Of a DNA stretch of 64,000 nt, positions 1-14,866 are shown one piece after another. This stretch comes from Sclerurus mexicanus. Lineage: Eukaryota > Chordata > Aves > Passeriformes > Furnariidae. Numbering within the stretch: the stretch's first letter is position 1; the number at the start of each line of letters is the position of its first letter. The notes beneath the pieces were generated by a model. It did no database searches. It had not been told where the DNA came from and saw only the letters and a list, made by a program, of their open reading frames with translations. The translations under genes were made by a program, and so were the position numbers. The DNA is taken from the NCBI GenBank assembly GCA_013396755.1, contig VWZF01007063.1:142351-206350 (forward strand). Reading direction: 5' to 3'.

Positions 1-3000
1 TATCTATTTCCATCACCATAATACAGGGGGGAAAAGCATTAAGTTCAAGGACTGCTTCTCAAGAAGAGAAGAATATTTATTGAGCTGTTCTACAAAAGCC
101 GGATCAGGGCTCCTGGCTTAGACACTGGCTTCAGATATTAAATTCTAGATATTGCACACATGGCATGACCCTTGTCAGAGAGGAGCTTAGGGCCTGTAAT
201 TTTCACTATTCCTACAGTCATTGGACAATATCTAGGTTTTACTTTTATTTATTGTAATCTGGGTAAATGCAAACACAGGCAAGTTCTTTAGCATCCCAAA
301 GTGAAGTTCGCATCCTAGACACAAGGTTCAGCAATTCTTATGGACCACCAAGTCCATGCTGCATCTCTCTTTCCCAAGGCCTTGCAAAAGAAGGTGGCTT
401 AGCTACTAGCTAGCAGATTTAGACTGTCATTTTAGCTGAAGACATACAGCACACATTTTTGCAGGCCTCAGCAAGAACATCTGTTTGGCAGCTGCTTCTG
501 GTTCCAAATGAAACCTCTCCAGTTACTAAGAACTGCAGATGAGAGGAGTTAGCAGTGGCTTGCTTCCAGTTGTGCTGTGTGATCAGCTTATACACTGATG
601 GGACAACCAGTAATGCAGAGAGCACTCACCAAGCTGGGCTTTTTAGCAGTCACATAATCCACAGTGTGAAACTCTGTAAGAAAATTGAGTATATGCAGAA
701 AGTATTTCCAAGTATGTCTGAACTGACCATTCTTTTTCATGTTTTGGGGAGATAAGACCTCACTCAGTATTGTGGAACTGACCTGAGAATTTCTGAGATC
801 CAGCAAACATCAAAGTAGTTATTTAAATGCCCTGTGAAAAATCTACCTGCTCCATACAGAATAATGAAGTGTTGCTATTCTCCCTTGTTCTTTGTAAGAA
901 GAGCTATGCTTGTAAAATGGCATTGAAAAAAAAGGACGCATTGTTGGGAGTATTTTGATTTTTACCTTGTTACCAAATCTGCGAGGGCGTACCGCATGAT
1001 CAAGGGATTTCCCAGATCCTGGCATGTACCACAGTTTGCTTGAAAAGCACAATATAAAATGGTCTATGGAATAAATTGGGAGTAAAGAGTTATTTTTGTT
1101 TTTTTCGGAAGAACAAGAGTTGATAGAACTGATTTGCCCAAATACCAACTGCATGATAAATTTCATTGTTCAGTTATTTGGCTTTGTAAGTACGTGCTGC
1201 TTTATCTGGTTGTCTGCTGACAGTTGTTTGCCCCATAGTTTGAGTTCATTTACCTCAGCGAGGAAAAAACAGAGCTGAATGCAGCTTTTCGTACTGGTTT
1301 TCTTCAGCCTCTGAGAGGAGTTCTTGCTGTTAAAAGGAAAAGGTTTTTCAGTCCAGAAGAGATGGGAGATATGGATATTGGGATTGGGTTTGAGATGAGA
1401 TTAGGGTAAATGTTGTCATTAAAAGTACTTTAAAACAGTTATCTCTGAAACCAATTGTCAAGGGCTTTTATTTGATAGGGGCACATTTTTAAGGGCCTCT
1501 CCTTGAATTTTTTATGATAATCAGGCTCCCACATTTACAATTGAGCAGTGTTCTCTGTACAAATAACTAGATAAAACTGTTAATTAGATTATAGTGACTA
1601 TAGGAAAAAGTTGCTCTAAAAGTAAAATTACAGACTGTTACGACTAATGCTGTACAAATTAGTGTAAAGTAGCTCAGACTGAATTATCCCTGAGAGTTTG
1701 CAATTAGGAGCACCTGCTATTACTGCACTTGCTCAAGTTTTATCAATTAATCATTACTTCCTCAAATAACAAGAACAAAACTGAATGTTGTGAATATTGT
1801 GAGAATGATTAATTGCTGGTGGTACATTGCTGACTAGCTCCATTATTAAGTCTTCTTTAAGGACTTTCAGAAATGTCTATCAGTTTTATGAATGCATAAA
1901 TTACACTAACGTACTCCATATCAGTTGGATTTTTATTTTTTTTTGCCCTATTTGGCTGGATGTGTCTGTTCTCAAATTTGGATAAGTGTTGGAGACTTTC
2001 AGAGCATGAGCTATGTAACAAAACATTATTTTTACCTTGATTTTTTTTCTCATCTCTCTTCCAAAATGGGACCTAAACTCAGACTCCTAAATGCCAGGTG
2101 ACTAAATCAATGACTCAATTCTTTTGAGTACTGGGTATAGTGTAATTCCCTCATCTGCAGACACTGACCTTTAACATTTGAAAAAATACTTAGTGGTGTT
2201 AATATCATTGCCTGAACTTTTCTGTTTGTTCCAGCTTTGTGGAAAAGAATTGTCCTGCTTCTTATGCAATACAGAAATTGACATATAAGGGAGTACTATG
2301 ACACTGGTGTCTTATGACTTCGAGAAGCCTCTGTTTTCCTGGGTCTTAAGCATTGTGAAAAGGTCAGTGAAGTAGAATTCTAATTAATAGTTCAATAAAT
2401 GATGTTATTTGATGCCTTTTTGTTTATGCTAACTGGGGGTTGGAGTAGATCCTAAATAGATCCAGGATGATAGATAGCAGATCCAGGAGTGGTTTTAGTC
2501 CTGTGTAATCAGAGGCATTGCAGCTTTAACATGAATTGAAAAAATCTACATTGGAGAGCACAATGTTACAGCTGTTGAGTGAAACAACAGGAGGTGGCCA
2601 AAATGCATGATACCGTGTTACCAGATTCATAAGAAATATAGGAAAATCTGGAAATGATCAAGAGATGCATGAAATAGCTAGAATTGTTTATCTTGGCAGT
2701 TCTGAGATGAAGTCACTATATGGATAGAACAAATCTGAAGTGCAGCTTGTGAAAACTGTCAGAAATCAAGATTTCACAAAGCTGAAAAAAAAAGTTGGAA
2801 ATCAGCCAGCAGGAGAAAAAAATTCCAAAAGCTAGGTATTTTTGACATGCCCCAGAGATATAAATGGGGCAGGTATGGGTGGAAGACTTTCCTCATTGCC
2901 AGATCATCTGAGCTGTAAGGAAGAACCACTTTGTGACAACCCTTTAGCTTCCTAGTAACAAATATACTTGTCAATTACATCTCTGGGTTTTATTATCCTG

Positions 3001-6000
3001 CTGCTGAACAGCTAGTGCAGGTAAATAGTGCTTAGATTACTTAGTCCCTTACAGGAAATGGAGACAAGAGAGGAGCAGCAGGAAACATGTAGCTGTCACT
3101 TCCACCTAGCACCTGAAACGTTCTCAGGCTTTATTAACATGATAATAACAGCCTTTGTTCTAAATGTTGCAATCAAGATCCTTGACAGGGTGCTGTGGAA
3201 ATTCCTCCTGAGAGCTCTTGGTGAGACAGGCTCAGCGACTCTCTCCGAAGTGCCCCTCCTTTGGAGCACTGTGCTTCCCAGCACCGAGACTGGGCTGCTG
3301 CAGGCCAGGGAGGTTGGTCTGCAGGGCCTTTCAAGGGAGTAAAAGCAGGAGATTCTGGACCACTTCTCCTGGGTTGAATAGGAAATTAAGAGCAACAAGG
3401 CATTTCTGTGCAGGTACTCTCAAGGCAACAGTTGAAGTCAGCCTTTAGCAGCTGTGTCATCTAAAGCCATGTTCCACTTCTCTAACGCTGTTCTGTCCAA
3501 ACATCCATGGATCTTGAGCACCCACTGTATGGGAGTACCTAGCAGAGCAGGGCTGCTGAAGTGAACTCTCCTTTGTGATTAATTCTTACGTTTCACGAAG
3601 GTTAAATATGATGCCTACGTGGGGCACATAGCATGTTTTGATAATATATGTGCACAAGATTCAATTATTTCATAATACAGCTACAGAAATTAATCAAATT
3701 TCAAATATTTTACTGAGAGTGTAGGCTTGAGGCATGTGAACCATGGAGGTGCACCCTGCAGTCCCATGGGGGAAGCCTGGCAATCATCAGAATGAGGTGG
3801 ACACGTAATGCAGAAGCATGGTGAGGGGATCACTAGCAATGCCCTCAGGAAAGGCATGGGCGGAAATGTGTTGGCATCACAAAATGCAGTATTCATCAGA
3901 TTGATTATTTTTTCTGTAGTTGATAAAATGGCCAAAAACATAGTTTCAGCAAAGAGCAGTGAAAATTACAAATTACCTAATAATGATCATGCTCAAAATT
4001 GTGAAGATTTTTGCTGTTTCTCTTGCTGCTGTTTCTTTATCTCCCACCTTAAAGGCCATGTACTTTTGACAGATTAAAATTTTCTCCTTCCACACCTTAT
4101 CAAATGTAAGATAAACTGAATTTGTGGTTTTTAAATGAGCTGTTTGTAAGGTGGTTTTGTGCCTGCTCTCTTTTCAGTAGCCTCAGGCTCTGTAAACTTG
4201 TTTTCTGCTTCTCTCCCTGTATTGACCTCACTCTTTCACTGCACAGCTTTAGCAAATGAAGCTGGTTTACATAGGACACCCTGCTGAAGCCTAAGATGAT
4301 TCTTCTTGGTTACTTTAATATACCCTGGATCCCACCTATATTTGCACAATGGTGCAAATAGGAAACAGCTTTGGTCATGATGGATGACTATCACTGTAAT
4401 TCCTACTCACCTGAAGCCGCTACCTCACTATAATAAAAGGGTGCTACTGGCTTTGCTCAGAAGAAAACAAATCCTCAGTGCTGGGGACAGATGTTGAGCG
4501 TGGCAGCACTGATGTTGGAGAAGCTGCAGTGGCTGACCCGAGTGGAGGATATAAGCATATGAGGATATATAGGTCACCAGGGAGCTGATGTTTCAAACGC
4601 TCCTGCTGGGCGTTCTCTTGGCCTAGTTGGGAACAAATAACAAGGAAAGATAGCACTTTCTGCTTCTTTAGATTTACACAAATCATCAGATATTTAGTTT
4701 TAGTCATCTTAGATGCCTATTTGATTGTTTCTCTTCTAAATATAAGGCAGGAGGTGTCACAAGAGTAGATGTGAGAGTTTCAGCATTTCCCCATTTGGAT
4801 TTGGTTGAGAGTTCTGCTACAAGTGCTGTTCTTGTAATACTGCCATTAGATACTTCACCAAACAAATAGGTATCTTAACAAATATTTCCCCAAGTGTAAC
4901 AGGTTTTCTTTGATTTACTTTCTAGACCAAAGAATGCAGCTGCTTTTATGTGACTACACTAATTCCCTACATTCTGACTACTACAGGCTTCTCTTTTTAA
5001 ACTGTGCTGCCATGTGGCTGCATTTGAGTTTCAAGCCCTGCTAGGAATGGCATTGGAATCAGAGGTAGTTGTGGTCCTCGGGTAGCTGGCTGTGCATTCA
5101 GATTAGAGCTATTGGCAGAGGTTAGGACAGTCCCATCTGTGTGCTAGACTGCTCCAAGCCAATCTGCTGAGGTGGATGCATCCAAACCAGCAAGGACCAA
5201 GAACAAACTCTTCTGCCTGGTCAGAGAGGATCTGAGTATGAAAGAAAAATTGTTGTCCTTCAGCAATTAGAGGAGAATGTTCCTGATAACTTGCAAGCAA
5301 TGTATATGTCACCCTTCTTCTCTCTCTCCCTATATATGTGTGTGTGTTAACATTTTGTAAATCTAACTTTGGAATTCTTTTAAACATTGTAGTGGTATTT
5401 GGATCAGTTTTAGACTTATACATGCAAGTCTGTCTGGTGTTTTATTGTTCTATACCGAATAACTGTTAGCTGATTTTGCCAAAGTTTAACAGAATCATGG
5501 AAGTGGGAGAGATCATCAAGTTTCTACATGTTTTGCCAACCAGGAGAAAAGCTGTCACATCACTTGATAGATACCAGGGAAAGTCACAGCTGCTGTAGAA
5601 GCAGCTACAACCAAAGGTTGCACGTATCCTCCCAGATACTGAAGGCAATCAATTGCAACACACCAACCTTAAAGCAATGAGTCTGTTACCCTGCTAGTGT
5701 TCCTTGGGGCTGAACAAATCCGTTTCACAATGCTACCCTTTCTGATCTTTTTCCTGTGATAATTTAATTGTCAAAAAGTTGTTCTTTACAGAAGGTCTCT
5801 TGGAGATTGTCAGTTGCTCAGTATCACTTTGTCTAAATTTGTGGGAATTTGAGGGGGTCTTTGAAATACTGTTGTTGTTGCTTAGGGCACATTTCAAAGC
5901 CTTCCATGACACTGCAGAGACTGAAGTGCGTGACTTACTGAGTAAATGTAGCTTGTGCTAACTGTCTGGGGACCTTAGTTCTAGCAATATACTGCATTTC

Positions 6001-9000
6001 CTGCTCTGAGAGATCAGTTTAGTCAATAAAAGGCTGGTTTCTTTGAATGTAGGAAGTGACTGAAATTCAAACTTGAATATCATTATAATGGACATTTTAG
6101 GAACCCCACAGAACAAATGAAATTAGGTTATGGGTGCAGACCTTGTTAGAGGTGACTGACTCTATTCTCTTGCTGAAAAAGTTGTTTTCTTTGCACACAT
6201 GCAGTGCTAAGTAATTGCCTTACATCATTAATCCCTTTTTCAGTACAAATTGGTCTCATTAAAACTGGCTGGTGAGAGTCAATGTGGCCAGTTCTTCTAG
6301 AGAAATATGTTGCTGCATGTAAGCAGGCAGTCTCAGATCTGCCTTTGCTGGCTGGCAAGGCAAAACTTCAGGTACTCTGTTCCGGTAGCAACAATTACAC
6401 TGCATACCACGCAGCAATGTGAAATCCCTCCTTACAGCAACATGGTATGGCTCGCTGATATTGCCAGACCACTGAGAATACCCTGGAAATGGTTAAATTT
6501 CACAAGGACAAACTCTGTTGCACTGTTCCCCTGCAAGTCATAAAGAGCAAGAATGCTGTAATTTCTCAGGTGAGAGAGTTAAACTGTAGTGAGTGTCAGC
6601 ATGATTTATAGATCTTGATTTGTTTAGGCAAAGGGCAGTGTGTCTTTGTGTCATGTATAGGTTGTGCATATCTGCAGAGACAATCACTATTTGACTTCAT
6701 CCTGTATTCCTGAGTAACTCCATGCTCAGTTCTGTTTGCCTTTAGCAAACATTCTTCACTGTTTTGCATTAAGTATTTTCAGTGATTGATAGTTTTCTTG
6801 TTCAAGGATTGATAAATGTGAATCTGCTTTTCATCTTGGCCTAAAGGGACCCTTGATGGAGTGGAGCTTTTAGGGCTGTTTTTTCTATATGCTTTGAAAA
6901 GAGACTGAAAGACTTGATGTTGAGTCGCTGGGGAACGCAATTTATAATGTGTGGCTCGGTCTATCACTCATTATGTAGCATAATCAACTAAGTGACCAGT
7001 TCAGATGGGAATAAAAACATTGTCAGTTTGCTCAGAGAACATCAGTGGATGAATATCCTTTGGCAGACTCCTAGCCAAACTCCAACCTGAGAAACAAACT
7101 ATGCTGTCTTTGCGAGTGAAGAGCAAAGTCATGGGCTTGTAGAGAAACAGTGGAAAAAAAAGAGCAGTGCAGATGGGGCTTCTGTGTGCAGATCAGAGCA
7201 GCTCTTTTGCCAGGTCTTCAGTGATAGCAGGTTTTGAAGTCTTCACTAAAAATAATGGTTTGAACTGTAGAAAACTGTATCTGCAAGGTTAGGTATGTGT
7301 GAAATCTGTGAGTCAAACCAATGGGGTCTGTCCCAAAAAAACATGAAATATGCAGACCTTGGAACATCCAAATATAGTCTGGAAATAGTGTTCAACATGA
7401 GAGGTAACACTCAACTAAATAGATATTAAGGCTTAACATATAAGACGCTTAAAATCAAGATATCCAGGGAAATTTTAGTAGTGAAAGTGAACAGAATTTA
7501 AAGGGAACAAGAGCAGCATTTAAGGGCAGGGGAGGGAGAAAATCCATTGTGAAGTACCAGAATAAAAATCAAAACTTTCTGATGATCATGTAGCTTTTAA
7601 CATCATAAAAATGTAAATGAGGAGTATTTATTGCTAAGCCAATTTAAAGAGTCAGCTGAACATTAAGTACACTGCTACACTAACAAAAAAAAGTTAGTCA
7701 TGTCACCAGTGGAGAACAACTGTAATTCTTCAAGCTTAAGGTGGCAGCTTTGCCTAATACCTGTAACCTCTTCCTTCTGCTCTAGTGGACTCTGCTTTCC
7801 CTGGTGGCCTAAGAAATCTCACATCTTATTGTGAATCAGGAGATAAAGCAACCAGAGGGGTAAAAATTATGATTACACATATGAAACAAACAGTGAATAA
7901 TGTAGCTGCTGGTGACAGTAGCAAAGTCAGACTATAATGATAGGCTTAGTTTCAACATAATGTAAATGAGATAAAACATAAACAGGGCCTGAAATGAAAA
8001 CACCTTGAAAGGGAGGTAGGCAGAGGTGGGGAGAGAGGGAAAGGAACTGTCTGGTAAGTGGTTGTGTGTGTGGGAATAGTAAATTACAGCAGCCGAACCA
8101 GAAAACTGATATACACGTGTTTCTCGTTTCCCAGATGAAGGGACATCTTAACAGGTAATGTTTGAATGGCAGTGATTAAAGAGGATTTTCAGGTTAATTG
8201 AAAGTACTCCAGTTTCCTGTATGCAGTGTTGGATATGAATTTGTATTGGGTATCTTGCCATCTCATAGATAGCAAACTTGTTTGCTGTGGAAGGAAACAG
8301 TGTCTTTTAAACCCTTTTGAGTTGTTAAATGTCACAAGGAAGTAGAAGTTAATGAAAAAAATACTGATAGGAGTCATAGAATAAATTATATACAGTAGAC
8401 ATTGCAAAAGATGTTTTTGTTTTGTAGAGCAGTGGTATTTGAATTGCTCAAAAAGCAATTTGTTTAAAATACCAGGTCTGAAAAAGCTCTGGTATGGAAC
8501 GTTAAAATTGCGTCAATCTTTAAGATTCACAGTGAATTTTCATTTGAGGGGCTGGGGTTATTTAGATATTTACTTGACAGAAAACTCAGTGATGAGCTGT
8601 TTTTCATTGCAAGGAGCAAACAGTGTGATCAAGGAAAGGAAAACCACATCTGCATTAGAACAAAGTAGTAGCTGCTGTTATTGACTCTAAATCCAACCCA
8701 AACAAATAAAAATGTTTCAACTGGTATGTCTTAATGCAACATTGTAGGGAAGCATGTTATATTCGCTATTATTGGCAAGCTGTGAAATAACATTTATAGA
8801 TCAATTTATATTACTTTAAGCAAAATATTTCCAATAGACACTTTTAAAAAATAATTTCCTTCCAGTCTGCTTCGTTACCCTCTATAGCAATTTTGGCTAA
8901 GATGTTTTTACACTGGGGTGAGAAGGCAGACTTTGCTAAAAACAGCATTGCTAAGGACAAGCTTTCATGCATGGACTCACATACACTGATTATTATCAAA

Positions 9001-9065
9001 AATAATCCTACAAAATTCAGGGCGGCTAAATTAAGTGAATTTTTTCCCCACACAGTGTGATAGCT
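1..9065. other. Non-coding AT-rich stretch, no gene recognised
   Basis: No exon-like block with convincing splice sites and a recognisable protein was found on either strand. The open frames are short (at most about 107 codons), use no evident codon bias and overlap on opposite strands, as expected by chance. The DNA is AT-rich and CpG-poor. A piece near 5,488-5,545 faintly resembles the end of an old CR1 on the minus strand, and one near 2,085-2,115 resembles old amniote repeat debris; neither is strong enough to call. Confidence 0.6.
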
Positions 9066-9172
9066 TTTTAGTTTTTGTTTCTTTGTGGATTTCTTGTTTG
9101 TTTAGTTGGTTGGTTTTTGTTTTGGGTTTTTTGCTTCTTTGTTGTTTTTTTTTTTTTTGGGGTTGTCTTATT
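9066..9172. repeat. T/G-rich low-complexity tract with poly-T run
   Basis: About 105 bases are almost entirely T and G on the + strand, with a 14-15 base T run near 9,144-9,158. The short lysine- and asparagine-rich frame readable on the opposite strand is a product of this composition and not a gene. It could be the decayed tail of a retroelement in minus orientation, but no body of an element is recognisable beside it. Confidence 0.75.
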
Positions 9173-12100
9173 TTGCTGGTGTTCTACCAACAGTTCAAGC
9201 CTGACTAATGTTTCCATATTAGGTCCACTGCTTCTAGGCCATTGCTGATTTGAACCAGTGCGGTCCCAGTATTTTAGCTGACCTGTGACTTGTGTCTTCC
9301 CCCATGCAGGCAGTGCCTCAAGACTCAAACACGATGAATGTGGGTTACCTAGTATGCTATCATACCAACTTCTTCTGGAGAGGGAAATTTTACTATATTT
9401 AACACAGAAAAGTGGAATAGAAGTCCTGTTTAAGGATTTTTTTTTTACTCTAGCCTTTACTACTTTCCAGAAAAAAAAGAAGTTAAAATGACCAAAATGA
9501 ATCTCTTTAAACCTTTAATCAAAGTATTGGAGTAAAAACAGGGACTTGAAAAGTTAGAAGCCTTATCTGTGGGAGGCAGCTAATATCATCTATTCTTTAA
9601 AAAATTATTCATATCAAACTGTTGAAGTGAATTTTCTCTGGGAAAGGGATTAAAACAAAGTAATAGCATAGGACCAAATTCTGTCCTTACATACCTTGAT
9701 TTGACAGAGAGGCGGGGCGGGTGCCAAGCAGCTGAATGATTATGGAAGATAAGAGCAGCAGTGGTTCAGGTCTGTGACCTGCTATTTCATCTCAAGATCC
9801 ACCAAAAGCTTCTCCTCGCTCCCTCACCTTTGATTTTTTAGTTTATTTTTTTTAAAAGGAACCAAGGAACAGAGCTGGGGTAAGGATACTAAGCTGCCCA
9901 TTTCTCTGGCAGCCTTTAACTGCACAAGCAGCAGATTCTGCTCCCTCCCAATTCCATGGGACCATTCCAGTCCTGTGCCTTGCAGGAGAAATGAGGAGGG
10001 ATGGGGGCTGCAATGGGAGGCTGAGCAGAGCACCCTGGACAGTGAAACAAGCTGAGAGATACCAAGTCCTGCGACATGAGCAGAGTAAAACTGGGGATGT
10101 GTGTGTGTGGGGGGGGGATGAGAACATAGGTGAAAGTTACTGTAATGATCATTGCCTCAGGATCATCACCAGCACATAAAACAGCTCATGGCAATGTGAT
10201 ATTTAATCAAATACCCCAATACTTTTGGTTCACTGCAGTCTATATTTGGGTAGGGAGCACCATGTTGAACTACTTATCCTAAGCTTGTGTTTCACACACT
10301 GCAGCTTAGGGAGGTCAGTAAATAGCTTGGTAATTCCACCTGAAATATCTTGGTATATATCTGACAGCTCATTGAGAGAATATCCTGTAAAACTGATCAC
10401 CTGACTCTATTACTCAAAAATAAAATTGAGTTGGTGTAGGGAGGTAAACATTGGTAAGGCTGTTTGACTGCTGTTACAGGAAATGAAATCCTCTGCATAT
10501 ATGGCAGTATTTATTTTACATTTTGTGTGCTTCAATAGGAAATGAGCTCATATTTATCTTCTCTCTATAGTGAGAGGAACTGAGCTCCAGAGAAAGCACA
10601 GCATCAGTCTCCAATGGTTTCCATCTTAAAAAGCTGTATCCCTGACTCCCTGTTGGCTTGCCTTACACTTGTCCTCCTGCATAGGATGGAGAGGGCAAAA
10701 GCCTTCCGAGATGCCTTTTCTGCCTGGAGGCTCAGTTGCTGTAGTGTTGTTAGGGGGTAAAAGGGAAGCAAGAGAGTTCTCACTGGGTGAGGAGCAAGAG
10801 CTCACTCCTCAGTTTCAGCACAAAGGCTCACCCTGGGTCTTGGAGCTGAGTCCAGGCACCAGCTTCAGAAGGGTTTTCTGTATTTAGCTGGGATAACTTA
10901 CCTTCCCAGCTCTCCTCAGATGTTTGCCCAGTAGGACTTTTCTGGCTGCATCGTCAATATTATAAGAAATAAAAGTACATAATATATCACTCAGGAACAC
11001 AGACATCAGGTAAATGTGACAATTCTGGACATCTTTGGATACGTGAATGAAATCCATGGTAGTTCTCTCTCATCAAGCTGAATAACACAGTAATACATAA
11101 AGAGAAGGAAAAAAAAAACCTCAAACAACAATTTCTCTTCTTCCTCTCCACTTTAGAATCCTCTTTCTGCATTAAAGTTAATGTTTTGATCTGATTCTGC
11201 TTAAGTGAACAGGAAATTGTAAGCTAGAGTGGAATATAACACTTGCTCTATTTCTTATCTTTGATTTGTTCATATACTGCACTTTATTCCTTGATCATAT
11301 GACCACAGTGCCCAAGATTTGAAATATTTGCCCCAATGAGAAAGTTATCTTGTAGAGCAAAATGTGTTTGAGAAAAGTTTGCAAGTTTAGACCTTACAAG
11401 AAAAAGAAAACAGTGAAATGAAAAATATTTCTAGTGATAATTGAGTGATACGTATTTGTCATATATGTTAGAGTTGAGTGACTTTTTTTTCCCTCCTAAC
11501 TGTAACACTCAAAAATGTGATTGCAGAGAAATTATCTTGTTTCTTTATTCCTAGCTCAATAGTTGGTTGGGCCCCCCAATTTAAAAAACTTTCTCACAGA
11601 AAGCACTTATCTGCCATACAGCCCCTCTCTGCAGTGACTGAATGCTTCATAAGCATGAAGTGACTGTATTTTCACAATAGCTGCACCCTGAGCTTGGAAG
11701 CCTTTCAGCCCTGCTACAGGGGTAGGGAAGAGAGGGAGAGAGGAAATGAGGGGCCTTGCTTATTTTCCTCAGCTAACTGTTGCTGAGAAGCCTGTCTTTC
11801 CTTCCCTTGTCTGTAAAGGGGCTGTGATTTTCCTGAATGCTAGGAGGATCTTTCTTCTCTATGTATGGTGGGGAGGCTGTGACAGGCCATTGGTGATGTG
11901 CGTCACAAAGCCACCAGTATATCATCGTTACTTTAAGAAGTGAATATTGAGCCTGGTGATGGTATGGGCAGTGGGATTGTAAAATATCTGGTATTTGAGG
12001 TTCATGATGAAACGGGGAACGTTCCAGTTTCGCTAGGTTTAGTGTTACAGTCAAGTAGTGAACAGAAGCTACAGCGAAAGAGAGGAAGCTCATACCCTTT

Positions 12101-14767
12101 CTTCCCAGAAGCATCTGCTGGACAGTATTTTTCTTCTAATACTTTTTTTTCTTCTACCCATTGTATTAATAACACACCTTAGTTAGACTCTACATCAGAA
12201 ACCTGACCTGGTGGATTAGGAACCACCATTGTCAGCATGAAAGAGTGAGGCACCTTGTCCTGGCCTCATGGAAGGGAGAGAACAGAGCTGCATGTCCCAG
12301 CCACCTTTAGCCAAAATGCTGATGTAGGTGTTGCACCCAAGGACACATCTGCAGAAATGAACTAGCAGAATTGGGACGTGTTCTGCATGCTCTTGAAATT
12401 GCTACTGAGCTCCTTTTACCTTCCAGAGCAAAGAATCTGGCCAACAGACCTCCTGTTACCATTTTAAGGAACCCACTGCGAGAGCTGGCTCACCAGCTCA
12501 AGTTTCTCCTTGAGGCCTGTGGAGTATTTGACTGTACAGCCAGTGTTTTTACATGGTATCTTTTCTGTATAAAAACCTGTGTGCTTAGCACCAAACAGCT
12601 GTAATTAAGCACTTTGTTTTTTCCCCAAAATTCCAACTACATTAATATGTATGCAAAAATATATTATAAGTGGGTTACACATTTGCTTCTGTTACGCTAG
12701 CAAAAAATATTCCATTTCTTCAGGTTTCTCCTTCTCTTCAACTTTCTTTTCCTCCTCACAGCAGTGCTGAACCATAATGCAACTCTTTTCCAACCTGTCT
12801 GTAACCATGGCTTTAATTTTGTTTCCTTTGCTAATGAAAAGGAAAATCAAATCAATTTTATCAAACTACTAGTAAAGTACAGAGAGCATTTACTGTAATT
12901 AGGACGTTGCATTACTGAAGTGATCTAAAGAATCCTGTTAAATGTCATTGCTCTTAGCAAAGAAACTGCAGAAGTTGAATTTTGAAAAGGAGAGTTGAGT
13001 AATTTGCTTAGCTATTCAGTCATGTTGACTGATGTACTCATGAGCTGTCTTTTAATCTAACAAGTTGGGTTTTCTTTCTGCAGCAAAAGATTAGGAGAAA
13101 TCTTTGCTTTATAGGTAATTCCATACTTGCCTGCTCTTTGTTTAGCAGCTGTTATGCCACTCTTCATTCCTTTTGGCAGTTGGCACAATGTGGGTAATGA
13201 TGAGGTATGTGATGACAAATACCGTCATTGTCTCATTTCCTGTGGATTTCATATGCCAGATTCTTCAAACCAACCCAGTGCCGCTTAGAGTCTAATTCTG
13301 ATCCTTTCTAAGTTCATTTTTAAGGGATATAAATTACCTTCAGAATAAGTCTGGTCCTTCAGTGTTATCTATATGGATGTAGCCTGTATCATTAATTCAT
13401 TGGGAGTAGGTGCTTATCTTCCTGGACATAACTGCCACTGTTGGCTGGATTGCAAGATTGGAGCCTAAATAAGAACCTCTCTATTCTGCAGTGAGGAAAC
13501 ATGGTATGGTGAAGATCTGCTCATAAATAGCACCATTTGGGAATTAATCTTGCAGTCAGATTGAATACAGAATTAGCTCTGAAACATCTTTCTTATATCT
13601 GACACACAATGCACTAACCTGCATTTCTAAGAGCCAGGCGACTGCTTCAGGAAAGTGCAGTCATTGTGCTGTTGCTATGACTTGGCAAACGCAGTGCTAA
13701 AGGCTTGGCCCTGGCTCCTCCTTTCCTTGGTTCAGAACTCCTGAGAGCAAACCTGGCCTGCACTTGAGACAGAAGTCCGTTGTTAATGGACTCATTCAGA
13801 CAAATTTTCCTCTGCTTGCTCATTCACCATGCCTGCTCTAGGCTTACCTGAATTCCTCACACCTTGGCTGCACGTGTGAAACTCCTCGTTCTGCTGAGAG
13901 GAATTTAACCTTCTGTTCCCACTTTCCTTCACGAGTGAGATTATATCCTCTTGCTAGCACAATTGTGTAGTCGCAGAAGAGCCCCTGAGCAATGTACAAT
14001 GTGGAGGTGGTGATTTTGTGTAAAGTATGGGGGGTTTTTTCCATCTCTTATAGAAACATTTCCTTAGATGGCAAACTGTCTGAATTTTATAACATAAAAA
14101 TCAAATGCTGGTTGGCTTGTGAAGGAACTTATCCCTGTAGACACAGAGTATAATACTGAATATATCAACTCTATCTCTCCTCAATATGTGCAGAAATTTG
14201 AAAGAAAAGGATCAAGCAGTTCTTTAAAGTTCAGACCCTGAAATCAATAAATTTTCGTCTGCCTCCATCTGCCCTCCCCCACCTGCTACCTAATGATCTC
14301 TAAATATCTTTAGACACAGAACTGCATTGTAGTATTTTGGACTGACCTGGTTTGAGGATAAAGTACACTCTGCAGAAGAAACAGGAAAAGAAAGCAAAAA
14401 GAATACAAAGGCAAATATTCAGGGGTGATCAAATGTGCCATATTTGTAGACAGACAGGATACCAGGGTGAAATAGGTTATGAAAGCATGAAGATCAGGCA
14501 ATTGAAAGGAAAGCAAAGGGTGCTCTTGATAGTTAAACATTGAAACTTTACTGAGAAGGGGTTGGGACTGTAATGAAAACAACATCTGGCTGTGATTGCT
14601 AAAACTTGATTGCAAAAGGGAAAACTGAATGATGTTATATCACACTGATTGGCATAAAAAAAAACTTGGAAAAATGGACATTAAAAAGGAAAGTTAGACA
14701 GATGTAGCAAAGCAACAGCTGTTGAAGATGGACAAGCTTTCCCTAGGGATCCATTGCGAAAGAAAAA
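9173..14767. other. Non-coding stretch, no gene recognised
   Basis: No supported exon. A ten-base GC-box-like motif (GGCGGGGCGG) sits at 9,711-9,720, just after a short match (about 9,670-9,690) to the terminus of an old amniote repeat. A TG repeat followed by a G run lies near 10,098-10,118. The interval 12,770-12,990 is AT-rich with many homeodomain-like TAAT cores and could be a conserved non-coding element, but this cannot be judged without an alignment. Confidence 0.55.
10098..10118. repeat. Short TG repeat followed by G run
   Basis: An alternating TG tract runs directly into nine consecutive G residues. It is a simple-sequence tract prone to length variation and sequencing error, with no sign of a gene around it. 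Confidence 0.7.
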
Positions 14768-14769
14768 TA

Positions 14770-14866
14770 AGAGCCATATTCTGATTGCCTGCTGCTACAA
14801 ATCAGCATTAGCTCCACTGAAGTCAAATTAGTTGTGCCAGTGCAAAACTGGCATAAGATCAGAAGT
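14770..14866. repeat. Ancient amniote palindromic interspersed repeat, degraded
   Basis: The segment opens with GAGCCATATTCTGAT and closes with GGCATAAGATCAGAA, which are imperfect reverse complements. The middle holds the CTCCACTGAAGTCAA core typical of an old, short, palindromic repeat scattered through bird, crocodile and turtle genomes. I recognise the family by its termini and core but am not certain of its database name. It is non-autonomous and has no coding capacity. Divergence is high, consistent with an old insertion. Confidence 0.5.

Noticed and set aside
3028..3398. Overlapping 100-104-codon frames on both strands at about 3.0-3.4 kb
   Set aside because: Both strands are open at once and neither encodes a recognised protein; a locally GC-richer stretch depleted of stops explains it.
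5488..5640. AGAATCATGGAAGTGGGAGA resembles a reversed CR1 3' end
   Set aside because: The match is limited to about 35 bases and the sequence beyond does not follow the element.
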